Source: Canna indica (Eukaryota > Streptophyta > Magnoliopsida > Zingiberales > Cannaceae). Taken from it: 64,000 nucleotides of DNA. A program made the translations under genes and the position numbers. Where the stretch lies: NCBI GenBank assembly GCA_034359265.1, contig CP136898.1, positions 36,913,501 through 36,977,500 of the forward strand. The letters run 5' to 3'. Shown piece after piece: positions 43,514 to 54,258 of the stretch (positions are counted from its first letter, which is position 1; each line of letters starts with the position of its first letter). The notes under the pieces are model-generated. The model did no database searches and was not told the origin of the DNA. It saw only the letters and a list, made by a program, of their open reading frames with translations.

Positions 43514-44976
43514 TGTTGGCTTAAGGGTCTCTCTTAAGCCTCGATCTTTATTTTGATGATAACAAACATGTATTTAATCCAAGTGTGAAGTTTTGAGTTC
43601 AGGTTGAGGTTGCGATATGCATGCCAAATCCATTCAAACAGGACGAAGGCAAAGATCGTCAAAGAAATAGAAGAATAAATCGTTGAAGAAAGGCTCAGGA
43701 TTAAATCAAGTAGAATTAATGTAATATGTCCCTATGATAGTTTATCCCAAGCCAAAATTATAAAGTTATCCAAGTTGAAACCTCGTAACCAAACCCATAG
43801 AAAAGGCATGTAAAAATCCAAGGAAGAAGTCATCTTCAGACTGGGTTCGATCGATCGGTCGGTCGACCGAACACGACATTATAATGGTAAGCAGCCCGTT
43901 CGATCGATCGATTGGTCAACCAGATGTCGGTAAAAATGGCCAGTAGCCATTCAGTCGACCAGTTGATCTACCGAAATTGGTGAAGGCAAAAGTGCAGGGC
44001 TGCGTCGGTCGACCGACAAATGGCAAAAATGGACAGAACGCTAGCGGTCAACCAACCGGTCGACCGAACTGGACATAGCCAAATCACGACCCTGGCATCA
44101 GCCAGTCAATCGATCGACGGGTCGATCGTATGTCGGAAGAAATGTAGCCGGTCGACCCATCGATCGTCCGAGCTCTCACAGGTTGCCAGCGATCGCACTG
44201 GCGGTCGATCTGTCGGTCGACCGACTGATCGATCGGCCCTGCGATCGAACGTCTTCAACGGTTGATTTTTCACCCGTTGAATGGGTCGTTCGGGTGAGGG
44301 GTTATAAATACCCCTCATCTAACTTCTTTACAGACTTTAACAAGTGTTATTGAGCAATCAAAGAAGTCATTTAATCCTTCATACAATCAAGTTCTCGCGC
44401 GCCGTCTCCTTCCTTCTTCGACATCAAAAAACCAGGCGCTGCTTCTGCTTCTTCAACTGTGTTGCAATCTTTGGAGTCATCATCTTGCAAGTTGAAGACA
44501 AGAAGGCGGTGGAAAGATGCTTGGTTCAATCTTTTATTCTTTAGCTCTTTCCTTGTATTTGAACTTTATTGTAACCAATTTTTAAAGTTGAGATAGCTTG
44601 CTAGGTGTGCTAGGAAACACTTAGGGATAACTTTATAGAACTGTGTTTTGCCTAGGTGGATAGGATTGAGGTATTCTCCGAGTGGTGAGAAGGGTGTCCT
44701 CAAGTGTATTCAAAGGGAAACATAAATTCTATAAAGTAGTGGTTAGAAATCCTTGGTAAGAAGCCAAGGTAGTGGAGTAGGCCGTTGGCCGAATCACTAT
44801 AAATATTATTGTTTGCATTGCTTCTTTATTAGCTTTTATCGTTGCTATTGAATTGTGATCACATTAACCATTAAAGAACAATTGCATTAAATAGAGTTAA
44901 AATTGAGTAAGGAGAAAATTCAAAAAGGGGACAGACACTATTCAACCCCCCTTCTAGTGTCGAGTTTCACACAATA
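43514..44976 (+). repeat. 5' LTR of Sirevirus-like element B (1463 bp)
   Basis: Starts TGTTGGCTTAAGGGTC and ends TTCACACAATA (final CA mutated to TA), followed after two bases by the primer-binding site. It contains a palindrome array (43850-44260) and TATAAATACCCCTC (about 44303). LTR B is related to LTR A but clearly distinct in the middle. Confidence 0.88.
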
Positions 44977-44978
44977 TT

Positions 44979-44990
44979 TGGTATCAGAGC
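44979..44990 (+). promoter_or_regulatory. Primer-binding site of element B
   Basis: TGGTATCAGAGC, a perfect match to the usual copia site complementary to initiator methionine tRNA. Confidence 0.88.
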
Positions 44991-45033
44991 AAGGTCGTAG
45001 GATAAGATTTAACCATCTTCCCTACAAATCAAG

Positions 45034-46662
45034 ATGTCTAGTGAAATCCAATTAGCTCAAGAGTCCTCTACTCATACTCCACCACTATTTGATGGGAACA
45101 ACTATGCCTATCGGAAGATCCGCATGAATGGCTTCCTTCAATCATTAGGCATGGATGTATGGAGAATGATATTAGTAAAGTATAAACAACCCAATAAGGA
45201 TATGGACCAATGGGACCAAGAGAGAATTAGACTTTTTAATGCTAATGCCAAGGCCATCAATGCTTTATATTGTGGCCTATCAATTAATGAATTTAATAGC
45301 CTCTACATGGAAGTCCACATATGAAGTATGGAAGGTCCTAGAGATCACCCATGAAGGGAGTTCGCAAGTAAAGGAATCCAAGATCAATTACTTATGCATG
45401 ATTATGAAATGTTTAAAATACTTTCACATTAGTCCATTGATGCCATGCATGCTAGGTTTCAAAATATTACGAATGGCTTAGCTAACCTTGGCAGGGAGAT
45501 AAGGGAAGAGGAGAAGGTTAGGAAGCTCCTACGTTCCCTTCCAAAATCTTGGAAGCCCAAAGTGACGGACATCATGGAAGCCAAGGATTTGAGCACATTG
45601 AAGATCACCGAGCTCATTGGGTCTCTCATGACACATGAGACCCACATGAAGCAATATCAAGAGGAAGATGTCCCCAAAGGCAAAACCATTGCCTTAAAAG
45701 AATCACATCGATCCGAAAAGTCATCGTCATTCGAGGAAGAAACAGATGACCTTGAAGAAATGGCGATGCTTGCAAGAAGATTCATGAGCTTCATGAGGGG
45801 AGGCATGAGGAAGGGAAGAGGTGGCTACACTTGCTACCATTGCAACAAGACCGGGTACCTAAGGAAGGATTGCCCGCTTCTTAAGATGACCACCACCTCC
45901 AACCCTCACAAGAAAGAAAAATACAAGAAGAAGAAGAAGACAATGATGACTACATGGGACGAAAGCGAGGCCTCATCAAGTGAAGAAGAGGCAAAGAGTG
46001 AAAAAGCAAACCTTTGCTTGATGGCAAAGGATGATGAGGTAAAATTTAGTTTTGGTGAAATTTCATTTACTCAAGAAGAGTTACAAAATGAATTTGAGCA
46101 AATGCATGATGAATTCATTGCAATTAGGAGAAAATTTAGAGATCTCAAAAAGGACAATAGATCCTTAGAAATTGAAAATGATAGCTTATTACTTTCATGC
46201 AATGACCTTAGGAAAGAAATAGACAATCTTAAGGAAGAAAATTGCACCCTAGAAAAGGCTAAGAAGAACCTAGAGATTGACAATGAAAAACTAGAAAAAG
46301 AAAATAAGTATTTAAGTGATACTGTAGAGCATTTAAATGATAACATGCTAACATTAAAAAAGGAACTTTGCATGCTTAATGAAAAAATGACAACCATCCA
46401 AAATGTCATGCCAAAGGTTGTCCATAAAGAGAAATCATCACACTCCCATGCTCACACACACACAAAGAGAAAATTTAATGGAAATTGATTTTCTTGTGGC
46501 ATTTTTGGTCATATGGCCTAGGATTGTGCATTGAGAAGGAACCCACAAGCAAGATTCACATGGGTTCCAAAGTTTACTAACACTCAAGGACCCAAGAAAA
46601 TTTGGGTACCTAAGAAAGTTTCTTCTCCTTTTGTAGATGGAGAAGCATCCTCAACCAAGTAG
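45034..46662 (+). pseudogene. Sirevirus gag of element B
   Basis: ATG 45034 (MSSEIQLAQESSTHTPPLFD) with the gag N-terminal region. Frameshifts at about 45315 and 45430 break it, then a long frame to 46488 carries LRSLPKSWKPKVTDIME, ITELIGSLMTHETHMKQ, the zinc knuckle CYHCNKTGYLRKDC (45831-45872) and a long coiled coil (46130-46400). A TGA at 46486 falls just before the second knuckle (CGIFGHMA, then TAG, then DCALRRNP), and the gag-type end GPKKIWVPKK precedes TAG at 46660-46662. It is better preserved than the gag of element A. Confidence 0.88.
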
Positions 46663-46663
46663 G

Positions 46664-46772
46664 ATCACTTGGATATTGGATAGCGGTTGCTTAAAGCACA
46701 TGACGGGAGACATCAATTTGTTTGCAACCCTATCAAGTAAAGATGGTGGATATGTCACATTTGGAGATAATG
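46664..46772 (+). pseudogene. Start of element B protease, cut off
   Basis: Encodes TWILDSGCLKHMTGDINLF and DGGYVTFGDNA, colinear with the protease of element A at 39155-39270. At about 46773 the sequence jumps without transition into LTR A sequence, so integrase, RT and RNase H are absent. Confidence 0.8.
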
Positions 46773-46977
46773 CATTACTCCGGTCGACCGAACAATGCTA
46801 TTAAAGTAGTGGTCGTGGGAGGTCGATCGACAATCGACCGACAAGCGATCGAACAGCGGTAACGGCTAGTTTTCTGCCCGTTGAACAACCCATTCGGTTG
46901 AGGGGTTATAAATACCCCTCACCTAACTCCTTTAAGACTTCTTAGAGATTTAATTGAACATTTAAAGGAGTGATTTG
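46773..46977 (+). repeat. Second copy of an LTR A segment
   Basis: Colinear with about 43294-43513 of the truncated 3' LTR A (GTCGACCGAACAAYRCTATT, then CCCGTTGAACAACCCRTTCG, then GGAGTGATTTG). It ends at the same base before LTR B as the copy at 43513. Confidence 0.85.
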
Positions 46978-48378
46978 TGTTGGCTTAAGGGTCTCTCTTA
47001 AGCCTCGATCTTTATTTTGATGATAACAAACATGTTTTTAATCCAAGTGTGAAGTTTTGAGTTCAGGTTGAGGTTGTGATATGCATGGCAAATCCGTTCA
47101 AACAGGACGAAGGAAAAGATCGTCAAAGAAACGGAAGAAGAAATCGTTGAAGAAAGGCTCGGGATTAAACCAAGTAGAATTAATGTAATATGTCCCTATG
47201 ATAAGCCAAAATTATAAAGTTATCCAAGTTGAAACTTGGTAACCAAACCCATAGAAAAGGCATGTAAAAATCCAAGGAAGAAGTCATCCTCAACCTGGGT
47301 TCGATCGACCGGTCGGTCGACTGAACAAGGCAATATAATGGTAAGCAGCCCGTTCGGTCGACCGACTGATCGACCGAATGTCGATAAAAATGGCCAGTAG
47401 CCATTCGATCGACCGAAATTGGCGAAGGCAAAAGTGCAGGGCTGCGTTCGTCGACCGACAGACGGCGAAAATGGACAGAACGCTGGCAGTCGACCAATCT
47501 AGACATAGCCAAATTGCGACCCTGGCTTCAGCCAGTCGGTCGACCGACGGGTCGACCGAATGTCGGAAGAAATGTAGACGGTCGACCCGTCAGTCGACCA
47601 AGCTCTCACAGGTTGTCAGCGATCGCACTGGCGGTCGATCTGTCGGTCGACCTACTGATAGATTGGCCCTGCGACCGAATGGCTTCAACGGTCGATTTTT
47701 CACCCATTGAACGGGCCGTTCGGGTGAGGGGTTATAAATACCCCTCGGCTAACTTCTTTACAGACTTTAACAAGTGTTATTGAGCAATCAAAGAAGTCCT
47801 TTAAGCCTTCATACGATCAAGTTCTCGCGCGCCCTTTGCTTCCTTCTTCGACATCAAAAAACCAGGCGCTGCTTCTGCTTCTTCAACTGTGCTGCAATCT
47901 TTGGAGTCATCATCTTGCAAGTTGAAGACAAGAAGGCGGTGGAAAGAAGCTTGGTTCAATCTTTTATTCTTTAGCTCTTTCCTTGTATTTGAACTTTATT
48001 GTAACTTGTTTTCAAAGTTGAGATAGCTTGCTAGGTGTGCTAAAAAACACTTAGGGATAACTTTATAGAATTATGTTTTGCCTAGGTGAATAGGATTGAG
48101 GTGTTCTCCGAGTGGTGAGAAGGGTGTCCTCACGTGTATTCAAAGGAAAACATAAATTCTATAAAGTAGTGGTTAGAAATCCTTGGTAAGGAGCCAAGGT
48201 AGTGGAGTAGGCGGTTGGCCGAACCACTATAAATATTATTATTTACATTGCTTCTTTATTAGCTTTTATCGTTGCTATTGAATTGTGATCACATTAACCA
48301 TTAAAGAACAATTGCATTAAGTAGAGTTAAAATTGAGTAAGGAGAAAATTCAAAAAAGGGACAGACACTATTCAACCC
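46978..48378 (+). repeat. Second copy of LTR B, 3' end missing
   Basis: Starts TGTTGGCTTAAGGGTC and is colinear with 43514-44950 to TTCAACCC. The last about 27 bp of the LTR are missing. A palindrome array (47300-47690) and TATAAATACCCCTC (about 47733) are present. It is followed by unrelated sequence of element C. Confidence 0.87.
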
Positions 48379-50930
48379 TTGAATTTTCATGAGTAGGTAG
48401 AATCTTAGCACTTAGGCAAATTTCATTAAATGAAACTTGCTCTAGGTTGATACTTACTATTAGAGACATTCTTTTAAGTCTAAACTAGTTAAACATACTT
48501 AGAGATCTTATTCCTCAAATGTTTCACATCCTAAGATCTCTTAAATTCATTTTGATATCATGAAAACTTTCTTAAAATGAATCTTACTATCTAGCATAGG
48601 TTGAATCTTTAATGAAACTTAGCATTTAAACTTGTGTTACTTAGTATGTTAGCTTGCTAGTAGGCATATTATTTCATTATGCTACTACTGAAGTCTACTT
48701 GCAAGTTGTGAATGTTAATGAAAGGATATGTTATCTAAAAGAAAATGAAAAAGGAAATGAAAAGTTGGGCAAATTTTCAAGAAAAAGATATGAATTTAAA
48801 TTTTGCAAAAAATCTTAGTATAATAATTGAGTTTTCATATTTAATGATGTCTCTATACTCATGATTGATGTTGCATGATAAATATTTGAATCTTCATGAG
48901 TAGGAAAATTTTTGATAACTTAGCTCATTTCATGATATCATGATATTTATGAAATTGAACTAGGTTAAAATTCTTCTTTAGAGACTTCATTTTAGGTTAA
49001 AAATTTGATGAACATGCTTAGGTGTGTTAATAATTAGTTGTCTAGGTAATTTAAAATTGAAAATTCATGTCTAGATGAACAATGTGATATCTATATCACT
49101 TTATGGGACTTAAACTTGAAAAAGTTTGACCCAAGCCAACAAATTAACTTAGACACTTCATTTTAAGTCCAATCTTCATAACATGTTTAGGAATAGGTAT
49201 GACATATTTCTAAGCACTTAAAGTGAAAAATTCATATGAATATGGATAAAATGACATAGAGGTCAGTTCATGCTTACCTCTTTTGAACCAAGTTGACCCA
49301 AGTCAACAAATTGACTTAAAGGTCTTATTTTCAATTCATATTTGGGAAACATGTTTAGATTTACTAATGTTAGGTATCCTTAGGTCTAATTAAGTTTGAA
49401 AAACCATGAGTAAATGTTAAGATTGAAACTTAGTGAGTTTCATAAAAACGTGTTAGTTTTGAATGAAACCATGCTAGGTTGATATCTTAACTTTAAGGAT
49501 ATAATTTTCATTTCAAACTTTACATACACTCTTTTCATGATCATCTTATGGTGTCATAAAAGTTTAAATGAAAATTGAACATGTTTTGAAAAATTACTAA
49601 AAATTACGAAAACGTCTTTAAAATTTTAATTTTAAAATAATTTAGTCAATAAATTTTAGAAAAATATAGAAAAATTATTTTTAACTAATTCTTGAAACTG
49701 CACATTCACTAAAAAATCTAGTTTTATCAGTAAAAATTTCAAAAAGTTTCATCAAGAATCCGATTTAAAGTGAATTTTTGAAGTTGGATTTCGAAAATAC
49801 AAAGTATCACTTATTTGAAATATCAATTTTTCGAATACTTTAATATTTTTTCAAAAACTTCAAATGAAAACTCACGTATACCTTTTGGATTCAATTTCTA
49901 ATATCATTCACAAAATTTCTTGAGTAAAATCATTCATAGAAATGATTTTGATAAATTGAATGATAACTAGAAATATTCACTTTTTCATTGAAAATCAATA
50001 TAGGATGAGAAATGAACTTAGAAAATTCATTTTGAGTTCAAACTTGATACATGCATTTAAAATGACCATTCAATAATTGGTATCAAAATTTCTCGTCCAA
50101 CAATTGGTTTCAAAAATATTTGTCAAAGATATGATTTTGAATGGATTTAAAAATTTGATTTTTGAAATCTTGAAGTATAGATTGACCTAAGTCAACAAAG
50201 TAACTTAAAAATTTCATCTTAAGCCCAAACTTGATTCATAGACTTACATTTTCTCATGTTTGATGTCTAGATGCCTAAATATGAAAAAAAACATGAGTAG
50301 ATAGCAAAATTTGATACTTAGTAGTTTCATATTTTCACACCTTAATTCAAAATGAAACCATGCTAAGTTAAAAGTTTGATTAAATAACATTAGTTTCACT
50401 TCAAACTTGATATACATGATTTAAATGACCATAACTTGATATTTTGAAAGTTTGAATGAAATCTAAAAATGTCATAAAAAAAAAATGAGTACATACTTGA
50501 TTTTGTTTTGAATTCAAATATTTAGTTTTGAACATATCATGTATGATTTAAGTTTCATATCAAATATTTATTTTTCCATCCCTTTGGTTGAGATTGTCAT
50601 GTTTCATGAAAAATAACTTTAGAGTCTCAACTAAATGAAAAAACATGTGTTCTTCATCCCTTTGACTAGATTGACCTTTCTTGCCCTTTTTGATTGATGT
50701 CAAAAGGGGGAGAAGAGTATAGATATAAAGGGGGAGAAAAGTATAAGAAAATTGGGGAGAAATTTATAGGTAAAGGGGAGGAAAATATAAGAAATCAATG
50801 TATGTAGATAGAGAGATTTTATTTCATAGATATGCATGTTGATAAGGGGAGAAATCCCTTAGTTGATATCCTCTATGCTTTAATGTTATATTTTCTCAAG
50901 GATGTTTGTCATCATCAAAAAGGGGGAGAT
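48379..50930 (+). mobile_element. Noncoding 3' domain of Sirevirus-like element C, degenerate long repeats
   Basis: About 2.5 kb of AT-rich sequence without ORFs directly precedes a Sirevirus LTR. Blocks beginning with words like CATGAGTAG, followed by GAAACCATGCTAGGTTGA and then TTCATTTTAAGTTCAAACTT, recur at about 48395, 48895, 49405 and 50285, suggesting an old tandem array with about 0.5-kb units. It ends in a polypurine cluster (AAAAGGGGGAGAAGAG at about 50703, AAAGGGGGAGAAAAG at about 50730, AAAAAGGGGGAGAT at 50930). Gag and pol of this element are not in the window. Confidence 0.65.
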
Positions 50931-52462
50931 TGTTGGCTTTAGATTTTCAACCTTTGTCTTAATTTCGGTTTTAATGAAAACAAATATGGAACTAATATTT
51001 TACTAAGAAATCTTTCAGGTTCCATATCAGTTAGTGTTCGATGTCCTCGATCGAAAAAATCAGAGAAATCGATAAATCAGAAGGACATTGATCGCTGCGC
51101 TCAGGTTCGTCGCGAAAGTTTCTCGAAGATCAACGAGTGCACCAAAGTCGCATTGGACGAGCTTAAAGATCACATGAAAGCTCTCACTATTGATGCTCGT
51201 TGAAAGCCGGAACTCGGAAACGAAGCACGGAAGAAAAAAGGGCTGAAAATTCAATTCAGCCTAAGTTCGATCGACTGAATAGGGTAAGAAAAATGGCACC
51301 AGCCATTTCGGTCGATCAGTCGGTCGACCGAATAGTGTCGAAAAGAGGCAGTAGCTACTTCGATCAATCGGGCGGTCGACCGATCGAAGCCCTATCGAAG
51401 CCCAAAATGGGCAGTAGCTCTGTCGGTTGACCAACCGGTCGATCGACCTGTGGATAGCCGAAGACGCAGCTCGCATCGATCGATCGACTGGTCGACCGAA
51501 TGTGGGATCGAGGGATTCGCGTCTGGGCAGTCGACCCGTCGGTCGATCGCATACAAAGAGAAAGCAGCGGTCGAATGACCGATCGATCGGTCGATCGACC
51601 GACCAATCGACCGACATTTGCAATGAATAGAAAACTATCCGTTAAGCTGTCGTTTCTTCAGGAGGGTATAAATACACCCTCATATAACACATTTATTCTT
51701 CTTCGCCCACTCTTACGGACTTGATTGAGCATTCTAATGGGAGATTTGAGCCTTCAAAGGATTGATCAACGACGCTCTGTTCTTTTGTGAAGAAAATCTA
51801 AAGCGCCTAGCTTGCTGCCTCAACTCGGGAATTGAATCGAGCTCTATGACTCGAGTTGGAGGTTCTGAAGGATTGAAAAGAGCATTTATTCTTGGTTTTA
51901 TTCTTAGCTCTTTTGATTATAACTTTTATTGTTATTTGAACTAATTTCTTTGGATTTGGGTTTGTTGGGTTTGTACGAAGACCGGGTGTTTGGTCTTGTA
52001 TGTGAAAGTGATTACCTTGGTGAAAAGGTGTAAAACCACTTGTGTAAACTTAGTTGTTACTAGGATTAGTTCTAGTTGTCCCTTAGGGTTGAGGTGAGAA
52101 AGTGCTCTCGGTAGGAAGGCGGGATACTTCCGGGTGTGGAAGTGCCTTCGGTTTTAGAGCGAAGACTTTTCGGTGAAAAGTCCTCATTGTAAGGGTAACT
52201 ACATTAATCTAGTAAAACTTAGTTTGGAAATTCTAAGCGGGGTGCTTAGGTAGTGGAGTAGGCATTGAGGCTGAACCACTATAAATCTGTGTGTTTGCAT
52301 TGATTCTCTATTGTGTGCTTAATTGCTTATTTTGCTTCCGCATCCAATCGTAAAATTGCAAATTGTCTAAACAATTTAAGAAACGATTAAATTGGAATTT
52401 AGGCTAATTAATTTAGTAAACACACTATTCACCCCCCCTCTAGTGTCGTCGTTTCTCCAACA
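50931..52462 (+). repeat. 3' LTR of element C (1532 bp)
   Basis: Starts TGTTGGCTTTAG after a polypurine tract and ends CGTTTCTCCAACA. It contains a palindrome array (51265-51615), GGTATAAATACACCCTC as TATA box (about 51664) and the family words GTAGTGGAGTAGGCATTG. LINE sequence follows directly. Confidence 0.88.
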
Positions 52463-53256
52463 CAGCTCACTTCCTTGGGCACCCCGATTTGGTCTCACAG
52501 TATTGAGGTATCGAGAGTTTTGGGGTTTTTGAACCTGGTTGGCCTACCATCCCTTGGAAGTTCTGAGGATTCGATAATATGGAGATGTGATAGTCATGGT
52601 ACGTTCACGGCTTCTTCCTTTTACAAAATGCTGAAAAACACTAGAGTCATTAATAGGGTGGGATTATCACTTTGGAACATCAAATGTCCTCTAAAGATGC
52701 GTGTCCACATGTGGATCCAGCTAAAAGGGCGGCTCCAAACTATAGACAGAATAATCAGGCACGGGGTTCATATAGATGAGCCCTCTTGCATCTTCTGTAA
52801 GAAAGATCGGAGATGGTTAAGCATATTTTCCAGGACTGTTGCGTTACTATAGACGGGTGGAAGAGGTTTATAACTAATCGTGGACTTGACATTAACATTT
52901 GCCCTCCGTGTTTTGAAGCTAATTTTGTGAGTTCCAAAAAACCCTCTAGATAGTGCGCTCTAATTTGGTGTTGGTTGATATGGCAGGCAAGGAACAATTT
53001 TATCTTCTCGAACAAAGGTTCGTCCATGAATAGGGTTGTGAGTGCCGCAGTGAATTTTTGGATCATGCTCTGCTCTAGGCCTTGAGGGCTTTAATCTCTA
53101 ATCTTCTTTATTTCCCCTGTATACGTGTGCTATCTATTATTATCTTATTGTTGTTGTTTCTTCTTGAAGCAACTTTTTATTGGGCTTGTTGTATCATTTT
53201 TTGACTGTTACGTATAACCTCACTTTCAGTAAAAAAAACTCATTATTTAGCAATGC
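52463..53256 (+). pseudogene. LINE 3' end: RT zinc-binding region and tail
   Basis: The frame from 52475 encodes the zf-RVT domain: SIIWRCDSHGTFTASSFYKM, WNIKCPLKMRVHMWIQLKGR and PSCIFCKKD, then with a frameshift EMVKHIFQDCCVTIDGWKRF and IWCWLIWQARNNFIF. The 3' UTR ends in a short A run (TAAAAAAAACTC at about 53230). RT and endonuclease are absent: the left edge is exactly the end of LTR C. Confidence 0.82.
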
Positions 53257-53301
53257 CAGACACATAAAAGAGCTGAAATATATATCATTATTTTTTATCA
53301 G

Positions 53302-53402
53302 CAAGTGAAAAAATGGTGGATTTGGGGCTATGGATGTCACCCGTGATGTACGCGCAGAATGCAATTTCTACCGATAAATTTTTAGGGCATAGCTGGAGTC
53401 AT
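53302..53402 (+). pseudogene. Single exon of a PDR-type ABC transporter (ABCG full-size), frameshifted
   Basis: Bounded by TTATCAG and GTGAGT, this 101-bp exon encodes QVKKWWIWGY, then in the next frame MSPVMYAQNAIST and DKFLGHSWSH. This is the signature of plant pleiotropic-drug-resistance transporters in the first membrane domain (usual form WWIWGYWxSPxMYAQNAI). One T is missing at the second W codon (about 53331), so the exon is out of frame. I find no neighbouring exons. It is most likely a captured or orphaned gene fragment. Confidence 0.75.
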
Positions 53403-53701
53403 GTGAGTATACATTTAGTCCTTGTTCTAATATGTGTCTTCTGTTAACTAGCAAGATCTATTTCACATTTAGCATCTCATAACAGTTGTCTCATTCATGA
53501 GTACTTCTCTCACTAGTGTGCTGATCACATTACTATTGATATTTCGTTTGTTGAGGTTGGGACAGTAGCGGAAGGAGATTTCTCAAGTGTATTTGCTTGA
53601 TCCTATTGGATGTCTTAGTTAATTGAATGTTACTAACTTACTATAACAATCCATAATAGTGTTGTATATGCTATAATGGTTTTACTTTTGCATATAGTAT
53701 A
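53403..53701 (+). other. Sequence after the transporter exon, unassigned
   Basis: Probably intron of the transporter fragment. I see no next exon and no repeat signature. Confidence 0.35.
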
Positions 53702-53880
53702 ACATGTTCTTGTCTAAAGTCAGGGGTGCTGTAAGCCTCCACGTCTCCTGATTCAGCATGGCTCTGGCAGTGATCTGCAAAGACACTCTAACGCTCAAGT
53801 GAGAGAGAATTTCAGATGGTGTGTATGAAATTGGAACAAAGAGCATACCTAGTTATGTGTCATGTTAGTTTTATGAGACA
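53702..53880 (-). mobile_element. Family X LTR-like fragment
   Basis: ATGTTCTTGTCTAAAGTCAG and GCAAAGACACTCTAACGCTC match the fragment at 3381-3480 and, on the opposite strand, the units at 29750 and 30590. Confidence 0.55.
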
Positions 53881-54258
53881 GGTTTTGGGTACTCGACGAG
53901 GATACTTATTACGAGAGAAGGTGGTGTTGAAGCTCCACATGGTCACATCAAGTTGCATGGCGAAACAAAGGGAGCTGTAGGTGGCACATTAGCAATAGAA
54001 AAAAGGCTGCTGGGATATCGTTCGCAACATGCTAAGGTGGCGGCAGGCCAACCATGATGTGGGGAGCACATCAGAAGAACACCCCATCGGAGTGAGAACT
54101 ATGACATTATGTAATCAAATGAATGTAACCTGATATAAATAAGAACATAGCAGAGCATATGACTATACAACTTTACAAATTACGATTTCCTCTTCCTCTT
54201 CCTCTTCCCTCCAACTCTCTATCTCTTACTCTCTCCCTCTTCTCTGATCCCCTTTCTA
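53881..54258 (+). other. Probable leader or LTR remnant of the gypsy element that follows
   Basis: Contains GATATAAATAAGAACATAG (about 54134) and a TCCTCTTCCTCTTCC pyrimidine run before gag. No gene, and no primer-binding site that I can identify. Confidence 0.4.

Noticed and set aside
46978..48378. Second independent insertion of element B at the same base of LTR A
   Set aside because: Two insertions at one identical position in two LTR A copies are less likely than duplication of one junction. The lack of any internal region after this LTR also argues against it.
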